Shown here one piece after another: positions 45,812 through 57,341 of a stretch of DNA of 64,000 nucleotides (its first letter is position 1; every line of letters begins with the position of its first letter). A program made the translations under genes and the position numbers. Location: contig RMBW01000027.1 of NCBI GenBank assembly GCA_004009845.1, forward strand, positions 62,001-126,000, written 5' to 3'. Source of the stretch: Davidsoniella eucalypti. Lineage: Eukaryota > Ascomycota > Sordariomycetes > Microascales > Ceratocystidaceae. The notes beneath the pieces are model-generated. The model was not told the DNA's origin. It was given only the letters and a program-made list of their open reading frames with translations, and did no database searches.

Positions 45812-46630
45812 TCAGGGCAAAGTGGCCTGATCAAAAGCCACTATAGAATCTGTAACATCTCGTTCTAGCAATGTCAGCGTCGATGATGAGTTTGTAGTCA
45901 CGTCGGACAAAAGGCTACCAGACACGTCTGCCAGGATGGCATACCGCATTTCCGACCACTGGGCCTCTATGTAATCCCAAGTCGGAACTATATTCAGTGA
46001 TAGACGGGGAGACCAGGCGCCCGACGACGCATCAGTGACACGACGCTCTTCCAATATGATCATGGAAGCCAGCGCGAGCATATCCCACGAACAGTCTAGC
46101 CTGCTCTCCAGGACCGTCGCTGCGTTTGCAGTGATCTTCTTCCAGGCCATACCGACCCAGTCGGCGATGTTGCGGCCCGAACAAGAGGCGTCGAAGAAGG
46201 ACGGCTCGAGGCTGTCGCAGACGTCGATTAGAAGGGCCTCGAGTCCGTACAAGTCGGCTATCTTGCCTAGAACGAAGCGCATCAGCGCTTTACTATGGCG
46301 AGCGTCCATCTTGGTGACTTCGTGCGCAAGTCTCTAGTCTTGCGCGCCATGAGAAATCTCGAAGAGGCTGCTCTGCCTGATGAGCCAGCGACGGCCTATC
46401 GTAGTGGTGTTGTATGAATCCGGCCCAGTTACTAACGCCCAATGATAGCTACAAAAACTAGAGTATTAGTACATGTTAGTTGATGAGAAGGGTAGAGGGG
46501 GGGGGGGGGGGAGTGATTATGAAGTGACGTACTCATCTTGAAATCGGGGCTCCCCATCAAGAGTAGCGTTGCCAAATGTCCCAGATTCGTATACAAATAG
46601 GTAGAGGTATTGCCCGTATTCAGAAGCCAT
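45812..46630 (-). pseudogene. Small fungal HWAL-motif protein gene (DUF6914-like) with an in-frame TAG
   Basis: Exon 1 (46533-46630) starts MASEYGQYLYLFVYESG. A GTACGT...TGTAG intron (46449-46532, with a CTAAC branch site and a run of 15 C) joins it in phase to exon 2 (46448-45812). The spliced frame reads DYHWALVTGPDS, the typical opening of a fungal family of about 150-250 residues with a HWALxxGP motif (which I believe is DUF6914). It is interrupted by TAG at 46334-46336 (codon 71), and continues in the same frame for 173 more codons with RFVLGKIADLYGLEALL and IADWVGMAWKKI, matching the C-terminal half of that family. Only this one stop interrupts it; no splice pair removes it without losing the core motif. 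It is most likely a young nonsense pseudogene. Stop read-through or an assembly error are alternatives. The function of the family is unknown. Confidence 0.65.
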
Positions 46631-47130
46631 CTTTAATCAAGGTTGTATATAGGCGCTGCAAGTCGAATCTGTGGATGTAGTGAAATGAAGAAGGTTACTC
46701 GAGTATGACGAGAAAATGAGCCAGTTTCATTAACAACAAGTAGTCATCGATAGTCTTATAGCAACTTATTTGAGATAAAGGTCGATATCATCCTTCTGTG
46801 TATGCGGTATATGTGTACATGACTCACATATCAACTTCAGACGGATAAGCAAACATGCCGTCTTCAGAGCAACTGAACGACGACATAGCTATTAATACAT
46901 GCATTTATCGGCGAGTATCCAAGATACACAGTCAAACACACATGAAATTGATGAAGTGGTACACTCAGTAATGATTAGTAGTTCATTTTCCATTCTTTTA
47001 CTCTTCCACACAGATGAAAACAAAATGCCGCAAAACCTAGCCCAATCCAGAAATAATCCAACCTTGACAACGCCACCATGGCATTCGGTATAGCGATGCT
47101 TATGTATATATACAATAGAAACCAATATGT
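46631..47130. other. Spacer upstream of the pseudogene and downstream of PUS4
   Basis: Half a kilobase with no supported gene. It holds the presumed promoter of the minus-strand pseudogene on the left and the PUS4 3' region on the right. Confidence 0.5.
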
Positions 47131-48843
47131 TTAGTCTTCAATACCGTCCCAAGACTTCTCTTCGTCATCCAGTGACTTGCGACACGGCTTAGTGCCGTTG
47201 GAAGGCACAGTGGGAGTAGTTGGAGCAGGAGCAGGAGCAGGAGCAGTAGCGACAGGTTTGTCTTGTTCAGGGCGATTGCTTGACAAAGAAGTCTTACCGG
47301 GGGCCATCTTGGGACCAGACGAGTGTTTTTCCTCCCATTTAGCCAGCATGGCAGCAAGCTTTGGGGCCCATGTTTCCTCGCCCTTCGTAAGATCAGTGTA
47401 TTCGAGCACAGAGGGCGTGTTCAGCTCAAAATCACTCTGGCGTGACCGGCACAGTTCCGCCATTAGTGCTAGTGAGCCGACCTTGATGCCTAGGTCGTGG
47501 CAGAAACTGCGTACGTAGAATCCGGATGTGACAGTCATCCGAATACGGGCAGCGGCGGGGCCCTTACCCTCCCATGGCGGGGGAAGCGAAGTATCGACTT
47601 CGGGAACCAAGTTGTGACCACGGCGACTATCGCCATTCTGGCTCTTGTCCGCGTTTTTCTCGGCGTTCTTCTTTTCCCTCCTTTCCTTCTTGGAGAGTGC
47701 AGGAGTGGTGGTGCCGTTGCCGTTGATTGACACTGATTTTTCTGTTTCGGGGTTGCCTCCAAGAGCGCCACTCATCATGGGAACGCCGCTGGGTGCTTGA
47801 TCTAGACGACGCTTCTTGTGGCTTGGGCAGTCGCGGACAAGATCATCTACGTTTTCCTCGAAACGGCGCTTAGTCGCTTCATGGGCAGCAAGGGCTTCAG
47901 CTTCCCGCTCTTCTTGAGCGGAAATTTCCGAGTCTTGCTCAACGGTTTCCTGGGCGACTTCAGATGAAGAACCATCTTCCATCTTCCACACTTGCTGAGC
48001 GAGCTTGGTCTCGGCGGCGTCGGCCTGTTCTGTGGGCCACCTGAAGTTGTGGGTGCCAGGCTCGAACCACTCCAGTAGCTCCAGCTCCTTGACCTCAACC
48101 TCGCGGGTGGGAATCTCACGAGGGATTGGCTTGCCCTCGCGCGCATATTCGTAAAGAGGCTTTCCCTCCATCTTGAGAGCCGAGTACAGCGGCGGGACTT
48201 GCTTAATGGTACCGCGGAAGTCGTTCATGGCCTCCAAAACGCCCTCTTTGGTGACATGCTCGTAGGGCCTCCGCATGAGCACACGGCCAGCACGGTCGTA
48301 TGAGTCGGTGCTAGCGCCGAAAAGAACGATGGTCTCGTACGTCTTTGTGCATTCGAGGAAAGACTGGAGAGACTTGGTGCCGGAGCCGACGCCAAGAATG
48401 AGAACACCGGTGGCCAACGGGTCTAACGTGCCGCCATGGCCCATCTTGACCTGTATCTCTCGTTTCGCATGCCGGCGGCGCTTCTGCTGAGCGGCAGGTT
48501 CGGCGGTGCGCTTGTCTTTCTCGCGCTGGATCCACGGAGCAAACATCTGAGACGGGTTGAGCTGTTGCTGAGCATCGCGAATGACCTGGGCAGAGCTCAT
48601 GCCAAGAGGTTTGTTGATGGCTGTATAGAAAGCACAAATGTTAGCAAGAGGGTGCTTGTTGCCTGACGGCGATGGAATGGAGGGGAGCAGTGAAGCAACG
48701 AGCCAATCGCAGGCGCATGGTGTAATGATGTAACCAAGGACCATGATCTAGACTTGCTATGGCTACAGCAGCTTATGCCTGTTCCCCTCGCTAGAAAGAG
48801 CCCGCATACCGAATACGCCGTCAACAACCGTGTCCGTCACCAT
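47131..48843 (-). CDS. PUS4: tRNA pseudouridine-55 synthase Pus4 (TruB family), two exons
   Basis: The start lies in a 34-nt exon (48810-48843) encoding MVTDTVVDGVF, spliced by a GT-AG intron (48621-48809) to exon 2 (47131-48620). The junction creates GVFAINKPLGMSSAQVIRDAQ, the conserved TruB/Pus4 N-terminus. The total is 507 residues, longer than yeast Pus4 (403) because of Glu/Lys-rich inserts. KMGHGGTLDPLATGVL contains the catalytic Asp (residue 78). TPPLYSALKMEGKPLYEYAREG-type sequence (here QVPPLYSALKMEG) and SGFYVRSFCHDLG are the other family blocks. Pus4 makes pseudouridine 55 in the T-loop of cytoplasmic and mitochondrial tRNAs. A basic insert (about residues 56-68) and a Pro/Ala-rich tail are lineage features. 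The tail has a near-perfect Ala-Pro repeat. Confidence 0.95.
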
Positions 48844-49850
48844 TTTGAAGATGGCAGGCAGCCTAAATCTCATACGGCGGAAGGTGAAGTCCCGAGCAGT
48901 TTTCGTTGCTGTCGGTCGATATGTGCAGATGCAGCTGTGAGGTTGTGTCGAAAGTCAAGAAGAGAATGTAAAAGTCGGGCTATATATAAGAGATAGAAAA
49001 TATCAGACAAAAATACGAAGAAGCTGAAGTTTCGATTTGATCTTAAAAAAAGGAAGCAAAGATGAAAAACTACAAATCGAAAGGACGAAAGGACGGAGTC
49101 CTAAAAGTAGTCCCAAATTCAGTCCCAAATGCAGTGTGAAGGTAGAGAAGAAAATTGGTTGCTGGGCTAGAATACTAAAACAGATGCTCCCGATCTAATT
49201 TTTTTTTTTGCCTTGGGCTCCTAAAATTCAAAGTGGAGCTTATCTTATCGCAGTCCATTTACAGTTTATCGTAGCTACCACTTATTGCGAAGCCCCAGAA
49301 TGGACAACCAGCTCGGCTGTTGCTCGATCAAGGAAGGGAAAGAAGGGGAAGAAAGGCACACATATAGCAGACTTTGGATCTGTTCACCTTGGGGCTATTT
49401 ATTATGTGAATATCGTCCTAAAACCAAGTGTATGCGCTATTCCTGTAGTTATCCATTGCTGCGAATGCTTCCCCAATAATTGCATCCAAAAACTAGACGG
49501 CAATATAGCGCATTTTTCGCTGCTGTACTGCTGTGGCACTCCTTGTTTATGTGATCAGTTGCATTTCCTCTACTACTAGCCTATTCCGTCTATAGAGCTG
49601 CCTTGTTACAGTTCCTGCCGCCTCGATCACAAAAAAGGCCCCTCTAAAGATATTCTTGAGCTTTCCCTCTTTTTCTTCTATTCCATCAATTTAATTCCAA
49701 GCGTCGACCTCGTTTTTAGTTCTACATCAATACCTACGACAGCCATCATTTCCCCTACTCACTTTACTTGGCCTCCCTTGACTTGATAAACATATTTACC
49801 ACAGGCCATCGCATATAGTATCTCTTAGCACTACAGCCAGGCGGTTCATC
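48844..49850. promoter_or_regulatory. Divergent intergenic region PUS4 / RFTS-domain gene
   Basis: About 1 kb between two divergent start codons. The right half is CT-rich toward the RFTS-domain gene. No additional gene is supported; frames at 49208-49579 have weak starts and no motif. Confidence 0.45.
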
Positions 49851-52395
49851 ATGTCTCCCACTACGGAACATGGCGCCAACTCACATGCGCCATTAGGAAA
49901 TGATGGCGACTCACGATATCTCCCAGAGATCGAACTCTTCAAGCCTGTCAATCCCAAGCTCGGTCTGGGAAGCTGGCCTGTGTTTGAGCTACGCGATGTG
50001 GTGATCATGGACGAGACCCGGGAATACGCCCGTGATCTGCTCCGAGTCGAGCATATCGGCCCTTTCCTTGTTCGAGGCTACATGTTCTGGGAGATGGGAG
50101 ATAGATCTCAGGTCTCGCACTGTAATAGACACCTGCCCCCTTCGTCCTCGGCTATATCTGCGTGGAACTAACCCATCATCTCAATAGTACATCATCCGTC
50201 GACTCCCCAGCCTATCAAGGTAGAGGTATTGGCGACGAGCATGTCTATTGGACTAGTCGATCTCGATACAGTGGGGGATGACGAGAAACTCTCTGGTCCT
50301 GCTGTTTGGGCCAAAAGTAACTTTGGCTTCTTCAAACTTCGCTCGCCAGCACCATGCTACAAAGCCATGTTCGCTCACACACTTGAAGCCATCTCGCTTT
50401 ACTACAATGTCATGCAAGTATACGAAGATCATGCTCTATCTATGGGCTACAAGCGAAACAAGTCTACGGATATCGTCAAGACCGTCGATATGCCGCTAGA
50501 GGACGTACTCCTCCAGGTAAATTACAAAATCCATCAAAACACAAGCATCTCTTCTCTTGAGATGAAAAAAAGCTCACATCAGGGTCTTCTTGTAGTATGC
50601 AATAATTGTCGGCGACGGGAGCGTCATCGAGGAAGTCAGAAAGCGGTGCATGGTACACGCCATGTTCCTTTCGTCGTATTTCAAATTCGAGACTACTTTC
50701 CAATGGAGCCGTACTAGTTTCTATCAGTACGTCAGGAAACTAGTCACCGAATCCCAAAAGTATGAGGTCAATAATCTATTGCCCGTGAAAGTCGACACGG
50801 CGCCCAACGAAGCATCATCTTGGTCGTCACCCCCGCCTGTATCAGAAAAAGACGAACAAGTCTTGGATTCATTATCACCACTACAAATCAATAGTTCAGA
50901 GTCGGCGGACACAACAAAGGCACCGAAAAAATCAGCGCGGCCATCATATGACGCCGTTAGTAACTTCTCACTGCCTACCTGGGAGACAAATTTCACATCT
51001 CGGCCACATCCCAATACGGTCGAAAAAGTCATCCAATCAATCGAAGAACCAGCACATCCAAAGGAAGCCCAAAGCAGCAACGACTATAGCGCTGCGGCTG
51101 TCGCTGCTATCATATACAAACAACTAATCCATGTCTATGTTGAAAATGAGATATCACGCAGGCTCAAATTCAAGTCACTACGCCACTTTCTATGGCGTGA
51201 GTTCTCTATCAAAGTGTGGGCAGCCTCTCAGGAAATCGCGGACTATAGTGCCAAAGAAGTCTTCAATCTCATGAAGAATGACCCCAACTATAGTGAAAAG
51301 TGGCAGCGTACGCACTTTTGGCGTAATATCAACAGTGCGCCCAAGTTTCAAGCACCGTTTTTACACATCTCGCCACAGGAGATCGTTTCTCAACTCGTCC
51401 CTCGCCCAAAAAAGAGCTCGGTGGCAGGACAAAAGCGCCCTTACGATGATTCCCGGCCACATACCGCCGGTAAAACCTCGTCCCTAAGGCCACCAAAACG
51501 GTCGGCTACAAATGGTTCAGGCAAATCATCAAGTTTGGCCATCCAAGACGATGATATACAAATGGAGGATTCCGATTTCTTAGACAATACCCACCTTGCC
51601 GAGCTTGAGGATGACGGAGTCGATGAAGATTGTTCTACGGACGAGACCGATGACAGTGGTGACGATGTACCTACGGGCGGTCTTATGCGGCTGGTGATAC
51701 GATCGGAAGCGTTACCAAACGTCAAGTCTAACGGACCAGCTAGCTCGTGGTTTTGCAATGTTGGAACTTGCTCTTACAGTATAGCCTACGTCGGGGATGA
51801 TGAAGGTAGAGCAGATGCGAAAAAACACATTCGTTCTCATGAGAATGAAAATAATCTCGTCAATATTGCCATGAGCGAGGGTCATGGCCATGCTATTAGG
51901 TACGTCAACATATGTTTTTTTCTCACCCACAGTCACACGTTTCTGTCGCTACTTGGCTACTATTTCGAGTATATATATCCAGGTCAATCAAGACAATGGG
52001 TTGCAACCGAGAAATCTATAGTAGTAGCCATATTAGCGCATCTAACTCCCAATGCCGGCCCATTCATGGTGCCTCAATATGGCCCATGTGCCACAGCGTT
52101 GTATATTGTTTTAGGACGCTATTCCAAGTGGGTTGGCCCACGGGTCAAAATAGCCATGTTCTGTCATTATATTCCTCCTATCTAAAATCCGACCTAACAG
52201 CTCTCTATTCCTCTTTACAAAACACCGCTATATATCTAGATCACCAACTAACATTTTTTTCTCCCTTTTGTACTTAGTCATCTTTTGGAAAAGCTCAAGT
52301 CTACAGAGCCCAAAAACGAGGGTTCAGATAAATTATCCGGTAACTCATCTAAGCCACCGCCAATGCGCAAGAAAGCATTGTTTGGTTACATCTAA
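49851..52395 (+). CDS. RFTS-domain protein, candidate Raf2/DIM-7-type heterochromatin factor, four exons
   Basis: Exons 49851-50121, 50188-50516, 50596-51899 and 52278-52395 splice in frame to about 673 residues. Residues about 25-230 (ELFKPVNPKLGLGSWPVFEL, HIGPFLVRGYM, WAKSNFGFFKLRSPAPCYK, DVLLQYAIIVGDGSVI) match the replication-foci targeting (RFTS) domain known from Dnmt1 and from fission-yeast Raf2. No methyltransferase motifs follow. Instead there is a Ser/Pro-rich linker, a helical block (about 380-480), basic nuclear-type stretches (PRPKKSS, PPKRSA), an acidic patch and a C-terminal zinc-finger-like WFCNVGTCSYSIAY...HIRSHE. RFTS plus a C-terminal finger is the Raf2/Dos2/Clr7 and Neurospora DIM-7 arrangement; these proteins are subunits of the H3K9 methyltransferase complex. 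The last intron (378 nt) is unusually long and keeps an open frame to 52185, so the final exon is less certain. Confidence 0.75.
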
Positions 52396-55300
52396 TTATG
52401 AATTGTGTGTTGAAGTTGTAGTAGGGTTACGAGCATAAATTAGGGTAAATTAACACTTGTATTTACCAGTTCACATTTCTTGACCACCAACATGACCAGC
52501 GCCATTCTATCACCGAGCATCACTTATGGCATATTAATACACAGAATTATATATGTATGTACGTACATACAACTACTCTTGCTACTACGTAGAGGGCAAA
52601 AAAACAAGCTTAATTTAATGGGCTCGGTCGATTTTTACGGAAATATCACCGGAGTATATATGGTGCTCGATGCAACAAAACAGGATTGCTCAGCAAACTG
52701 ATGATTTGTACTTGTGGCCCAGCCATGAAGTTTGTTTTTGACAGGTCAACCTGCCAGAATAAGCTATGTTGGCGAGGAATATGTTGAGAGATGGATGCAA
52801 CAGTGAGACGGGGAGAGGAGGTCATATGGCTCTCCCGCTGCGTCTTTTGGCTCTCCTTTTTTTTTTCTTCTTTTTTTTTTTTCTTTTTCTTTTCTTTTTT
52901 TCTTCCTTAATTTATATAAACTATATAACGAGGTCTCAGGTTGGCGGTAGGAAAAAAAGAAAGAGTGCTGAACAGCTCTAACGGACTCTATGGTGCTCCA
53001 TGCATATGCTTTGAAAGTTGCTATGATAGATGAATCGAGGGGTTAAGGGGGGGGAGTGGGTATAGAACTTTCTGAGAAATACCACTATACATGTATACAT
53101 GGATGTTTATGTAGTATATAGTATACTTATAGTAGTTAAGACAGAAGAGAACCCTGTTCATCATTCTTAGTATCATTGCTGAGTGTTACATAAGTAATTA
53201 TCTTCATCATTTGTTCGTCGGTGGCTAGTTTTGATAGTGGCACGTGTTTCTTTCAAAGATATAGAAGAGAGATTGAGAGCCTTGAATAGATGGTGGAATG
53301 ATTGCTCTAAACTGTCTCAGTAGTCTTTGCAACGTCACAGTAAATGCATAATATTGGTGAGTTATGCTTGATGAAGGAGTGGAAGTATGAAAAGGTTACA
53401 AACTTGAATAGACAGGACACATCATAGATCATAGTGCAGATGATCTGCCTAATTTTTTAATAATTTAATAATTTTATTCATTAATCTTATAGAGCTATAG
53501 ACATAGATGGTCTGCTGATTAGAGGGCATAAAAGATTGCAATAAGCTTTAAACCGCGCATATTGAATTAGACAATAAAGCACATAATCCATTAACGATTA
53601 TGATACAAAAGTTTATTCATTATTACTGATTTTAACACTGCGAAAAGGGGCGTCTTTGTCTTCAGAATTAGGCATAAGAAATCAATAGTTTTTAGTTAAT
53701 CAATGTGTAGGGCATAGCTTGCGATTAACGCCAGCTGCTAGCTTTAGAATAGGCAAGAATAGAGATAATAGAGATAATAGGCCGGCACCAGACCTAAAGC
53801 TGTTCTAAGGCTTAGCTTTCTAGACCCCGAATTTCTTACACGATAATCACAATGACGGGCATTTTGTGACGTTTTGGCTCTTGATTTGCTTTCTAGTCCG
53901 TCACTTTGGTGGCAATCGACAGGGCACATCATCTTCTAGAATCTCGTTCACTAGCCCGCAAGTTTGAAAGGCAACACAGCCTAGGTGAATGCTGGTTAGA
54001 GGGAAAGATAGCGGGAGAACTCGAGGTAGACCCTGGAAGTTTGTCCAAACGAACTCGTCTTAGCAAAAAAAGAGCAACGTCCAAGTTATTGCTACAGCCC
54101 AAGGTTACAATCTTTATTAGGGCGTAGTGCAAAATCCAAACAGCTGAAGCTCTGCAGATGTCGAGATGTCGAGATATTGATGCTGAGATGCTGTGATGCA
54201 GACGATCGTGATCGTTTGACAGGTACACACAGCTAGCTGAATTCGATGTTGAAAGGTAGAAGCTTGGGGCCCGTTTCCCCCTGTTTCGGAGCTGGAGTGC
54301 ACATCATATTTGAGCTATGCGGGAAACTCTATTCAGATGTGCTCTTGGTAGGCTGTGGAATGAAGCCCGAACCACCACCATGGCCATGGCACAGGGCACA
54401 TCTTTTTCTTCTTCTTTTTTTGGTTTATTACTGTACAGATACACATATCTTTGTCCGACAGACGCGTGGTAAACAAAACAAGCCAAGTCTGTGTTTATCC
54501 GACAGTATCACGTTTGCTTAGTAAGATCAAGATGCTATGTTTAACGTATGCTTAAACTGGCCCTTCAAACGCCAGCACCAGATGGATAGACCGAATGGAG
54601 ATCCTACCATTTCCGGGTAAGCGGGAGACCTAGCTGTAGTAATAACAGCAGCAGCGTCAGGAGTAGTTGGTAGTTACCTGTGTTTGTTGTTTGCATGGCC
54701 AAGGCTGAGGATGCGCACAAAGAAAGAAAGAAAGAAAGAAAAAAAAAAGAAGTGAAAACAAAAGGAAGCTAAAGAAAAAGACTTTTGGTAACCTTGTCCA
54801 AGGAATTTTGCGGCAAACACCGTCTATCGTCAAGTAACCCTCGGATAGTTTATATGGCTCAAATGCTTTGCTTTGGCCTAGCAAGATCGATGCCAAGTCT
54901 CTGTTTGCTGTGTTTTTTTTTCTTATTTTTATTTTTCCCGCCCCTGAAGACCCTCTACTTCTTATTTCCTGTTGGTTTTGTCGCAGCAAGACTGACGGAT
55001 GGCCAGCCAATCCATCTCCTTTACATCCACCTGCAGTCGAACTGCCAGCTGGTCAATACGCTTGCTCTTGGCCGCACACAAATAGACTGCTGATGGGCTG
55101 ATGCCAAGTCTGGCTGCTTGGTAGACACGACCACGTTGTAGCAGGCTGGCAACAGATAGACTATGTGCACATGATGGTGAATGGTATCATGTTGTTTTCC
55201 AGTTCGTTTTGATTTCATATTTTCCCGGCACTGCAATCATAACGTAAAACATGCCGATAATAGCGTCTTTACGGCAATACTGCCCACCACAAGACGTCTG

Positions 55301-57341
55301 TCTCTAGTAGTCTCTAGTACCGTTCTGAAGACACAGAAACACAACGGAACGCACGTGCCATCTAAACCGATACTACTGGCGAATTGGCTGACGCTGGCCC
55401 TGTGATTCCTACGACGACGTACACCTGTTACCCACTAGATGAGCCGTGTGCCTTGGCACCGGGAAAGAAGGAAAGCTGGAAAGAAAGAGACGAAGTCGAA
55501 CTCCATATCCAAACCAGAGGGCACATAAACCTCGTGTCGAATATCTATCTCTTCTCACTTCTCTGGTTCCTTTGACTTATACATGAGTCGACGATGGTCT
55601 GGAATTGTCGAAGCTACCGTGCTCTAAAGCTGGCTAACGTTAAAGCCTGGTTGGCCGTGACAGAAAATATCTAAATCAAGAGAGAATTAAGAGGTGGACT
55701 GCGCGTCGTCGCTATATCCCGCGATTTATGCTGGCTTTGAACCCTCCCTGTCTGTCCAATTTGCTGGCGCGGACCACTTTGCAAGACTTGCTACCCACGA
55801 GCATCCTGATATCACATAAACTTTGTCTTGCTATCAACGGAATAACATAGCATGGCATACATAAATACATGTCTACATGTAGACCAGATGATATCGCTGA
55901 AATAGGCCTCGTCTAGCCGTTCACCGCCGCACTCAACTGGACCGAACCCCAAACCGCCATGATGTTTCTAGTGAGCATTTATCGTATCGAGGATAAAGGT
56001 CTTCGTCTGTCCATTTAGTCTGCATAGACAGATTTGACAGTCTTTCTCGGGGCACACAGCAGAGCACGTTTTTGTCAGCGTTGCAGCAAATTTTAAATTT
56101 GATAGTGTTCGACTTTTTAGCGGGGGTGTGGATCTACCGTTAACATAACATCAGACTAACGACGTACCAGGAAATGACGGCTTGATTTGTTCTGTTCCCC
56201 CAAAACTACGCTTACGTTTTCTTGTTCTTCTCGTTCTTCTGGCTGTGATGGTTCGGGATGAACTCGGTTGGGAACTCGTCTTTCCCTGGCTTACTGATGC
56301 TGCGATCGAGAACCACCCCCATGCTCAAACGCAAAAAGGCCCTTGGGTGTGCTAACACCATTCTTGAGGCAAACCAACTGGCTGGCAAACTGCTATAAAG
56401 TTTGGCCTACATTAGCTAAAGTGCTGTAGGGCCCTCAAACGGGCGAACAGCTGCTTGGAAATGGCCCACGCTGCCTCATCAGGTCACCGAGCACAAATTG
56501 ATTCGGCAACCACCCTGGCAGGTGTCTTCATCCTCAAAAACTGCTCATCCTTTGAGTGGTTCCTGGTCTTGTCTTTGCTTTCTTCTTCATCTAGACTTGC
56601 TGTTTTCTAGTGTGTTGTAGGAGCGCCTTGGTTCCTGGCACTATCACATGCAAGCACAAAAGTCTCGCTCATTTAGACGATGGATTGATGGATGGGTGGT
56701 GTGGTTAGATGGAGCCTGGGCGTGCAATGGAGGTCATACTAGAACAGGGATCTGGGCCGGGCTTGCCTGTACTAACACTAACATGAGCGAGCCTTTTGTG
56801 GTAGTTTTGCTAGGCCCGGAAAAACTAGTGTAAGTGTCTCTACGCTACGACACGCTGCGGCAGAAACTCTTCAATAACCAAGATCTAACCACAGCCAACA
56901 GGGGCCGCAAAGACGCAGGAACAGACCCTGAATCCGCCGTCACTCTTGGCCGGCAGTGGCAGCAGTAAAGTCTATTACTACAGTGTACTATTCTCTACTA
57001 TGCTGGTAAGACGTACGTCTTCTTAGATGCCGTTACTACGTGTATGAACGATGGCAAGTCCCAGGAAACAGGCTAATCCCTCAAGGAGCCGGGGCTGGGT
57101 AGGGCCGTTTTGACCGACTACGACAAGACTTCAAGAGTGATCTGCAAATTCATTATCATATAAGAGATTGGCCTTCCCGGGCCTTCAAGTCTTGAGTTGA
57201 GAAAGCCTTTCCTCTTCACGCTGCTTCCTTCTCTTCAGCCTCTCCTGTCCCTCCTTTCCAACCATCTCCAAGACGTTCCTTTTCTTCTCCTATCTACTTT
57301 CTTTATATATCTTTCGTTGTTGATAACCTTTTCGTTCAACC
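52396..57341. other. Gene-poor region, 4.9 kb
   Basis: No supported gene on either strand. It contains a TC microsatellite (52855-52905), the second copy of a dispersed AT-rich repeat (53480-53502), and a GAAA microsatellite near 54720-54750. Frames at 53906-54127 and 54657-55010 have no family signature. The last 170 bp are CT-rich and form the leader of the sphingomyelinase-like gene. Confidence 0.45.
53480..53502. repeat. Dispersed short repeat, copy 2
   Basis: The segment attaatcttatagagctat plus the next bases matches 13387-13410 at 21 of 23 positions, again just after an A/T-only run. See copy 1. Confidence 0.5.

Noticed and set aside
48621..48744. PUS4 starting at the ATG at 48744
   Set aside because: The added residues are not conserved-looking, and splicing the 34-nt exon restores the family N-terminus GVFAINKPLG.
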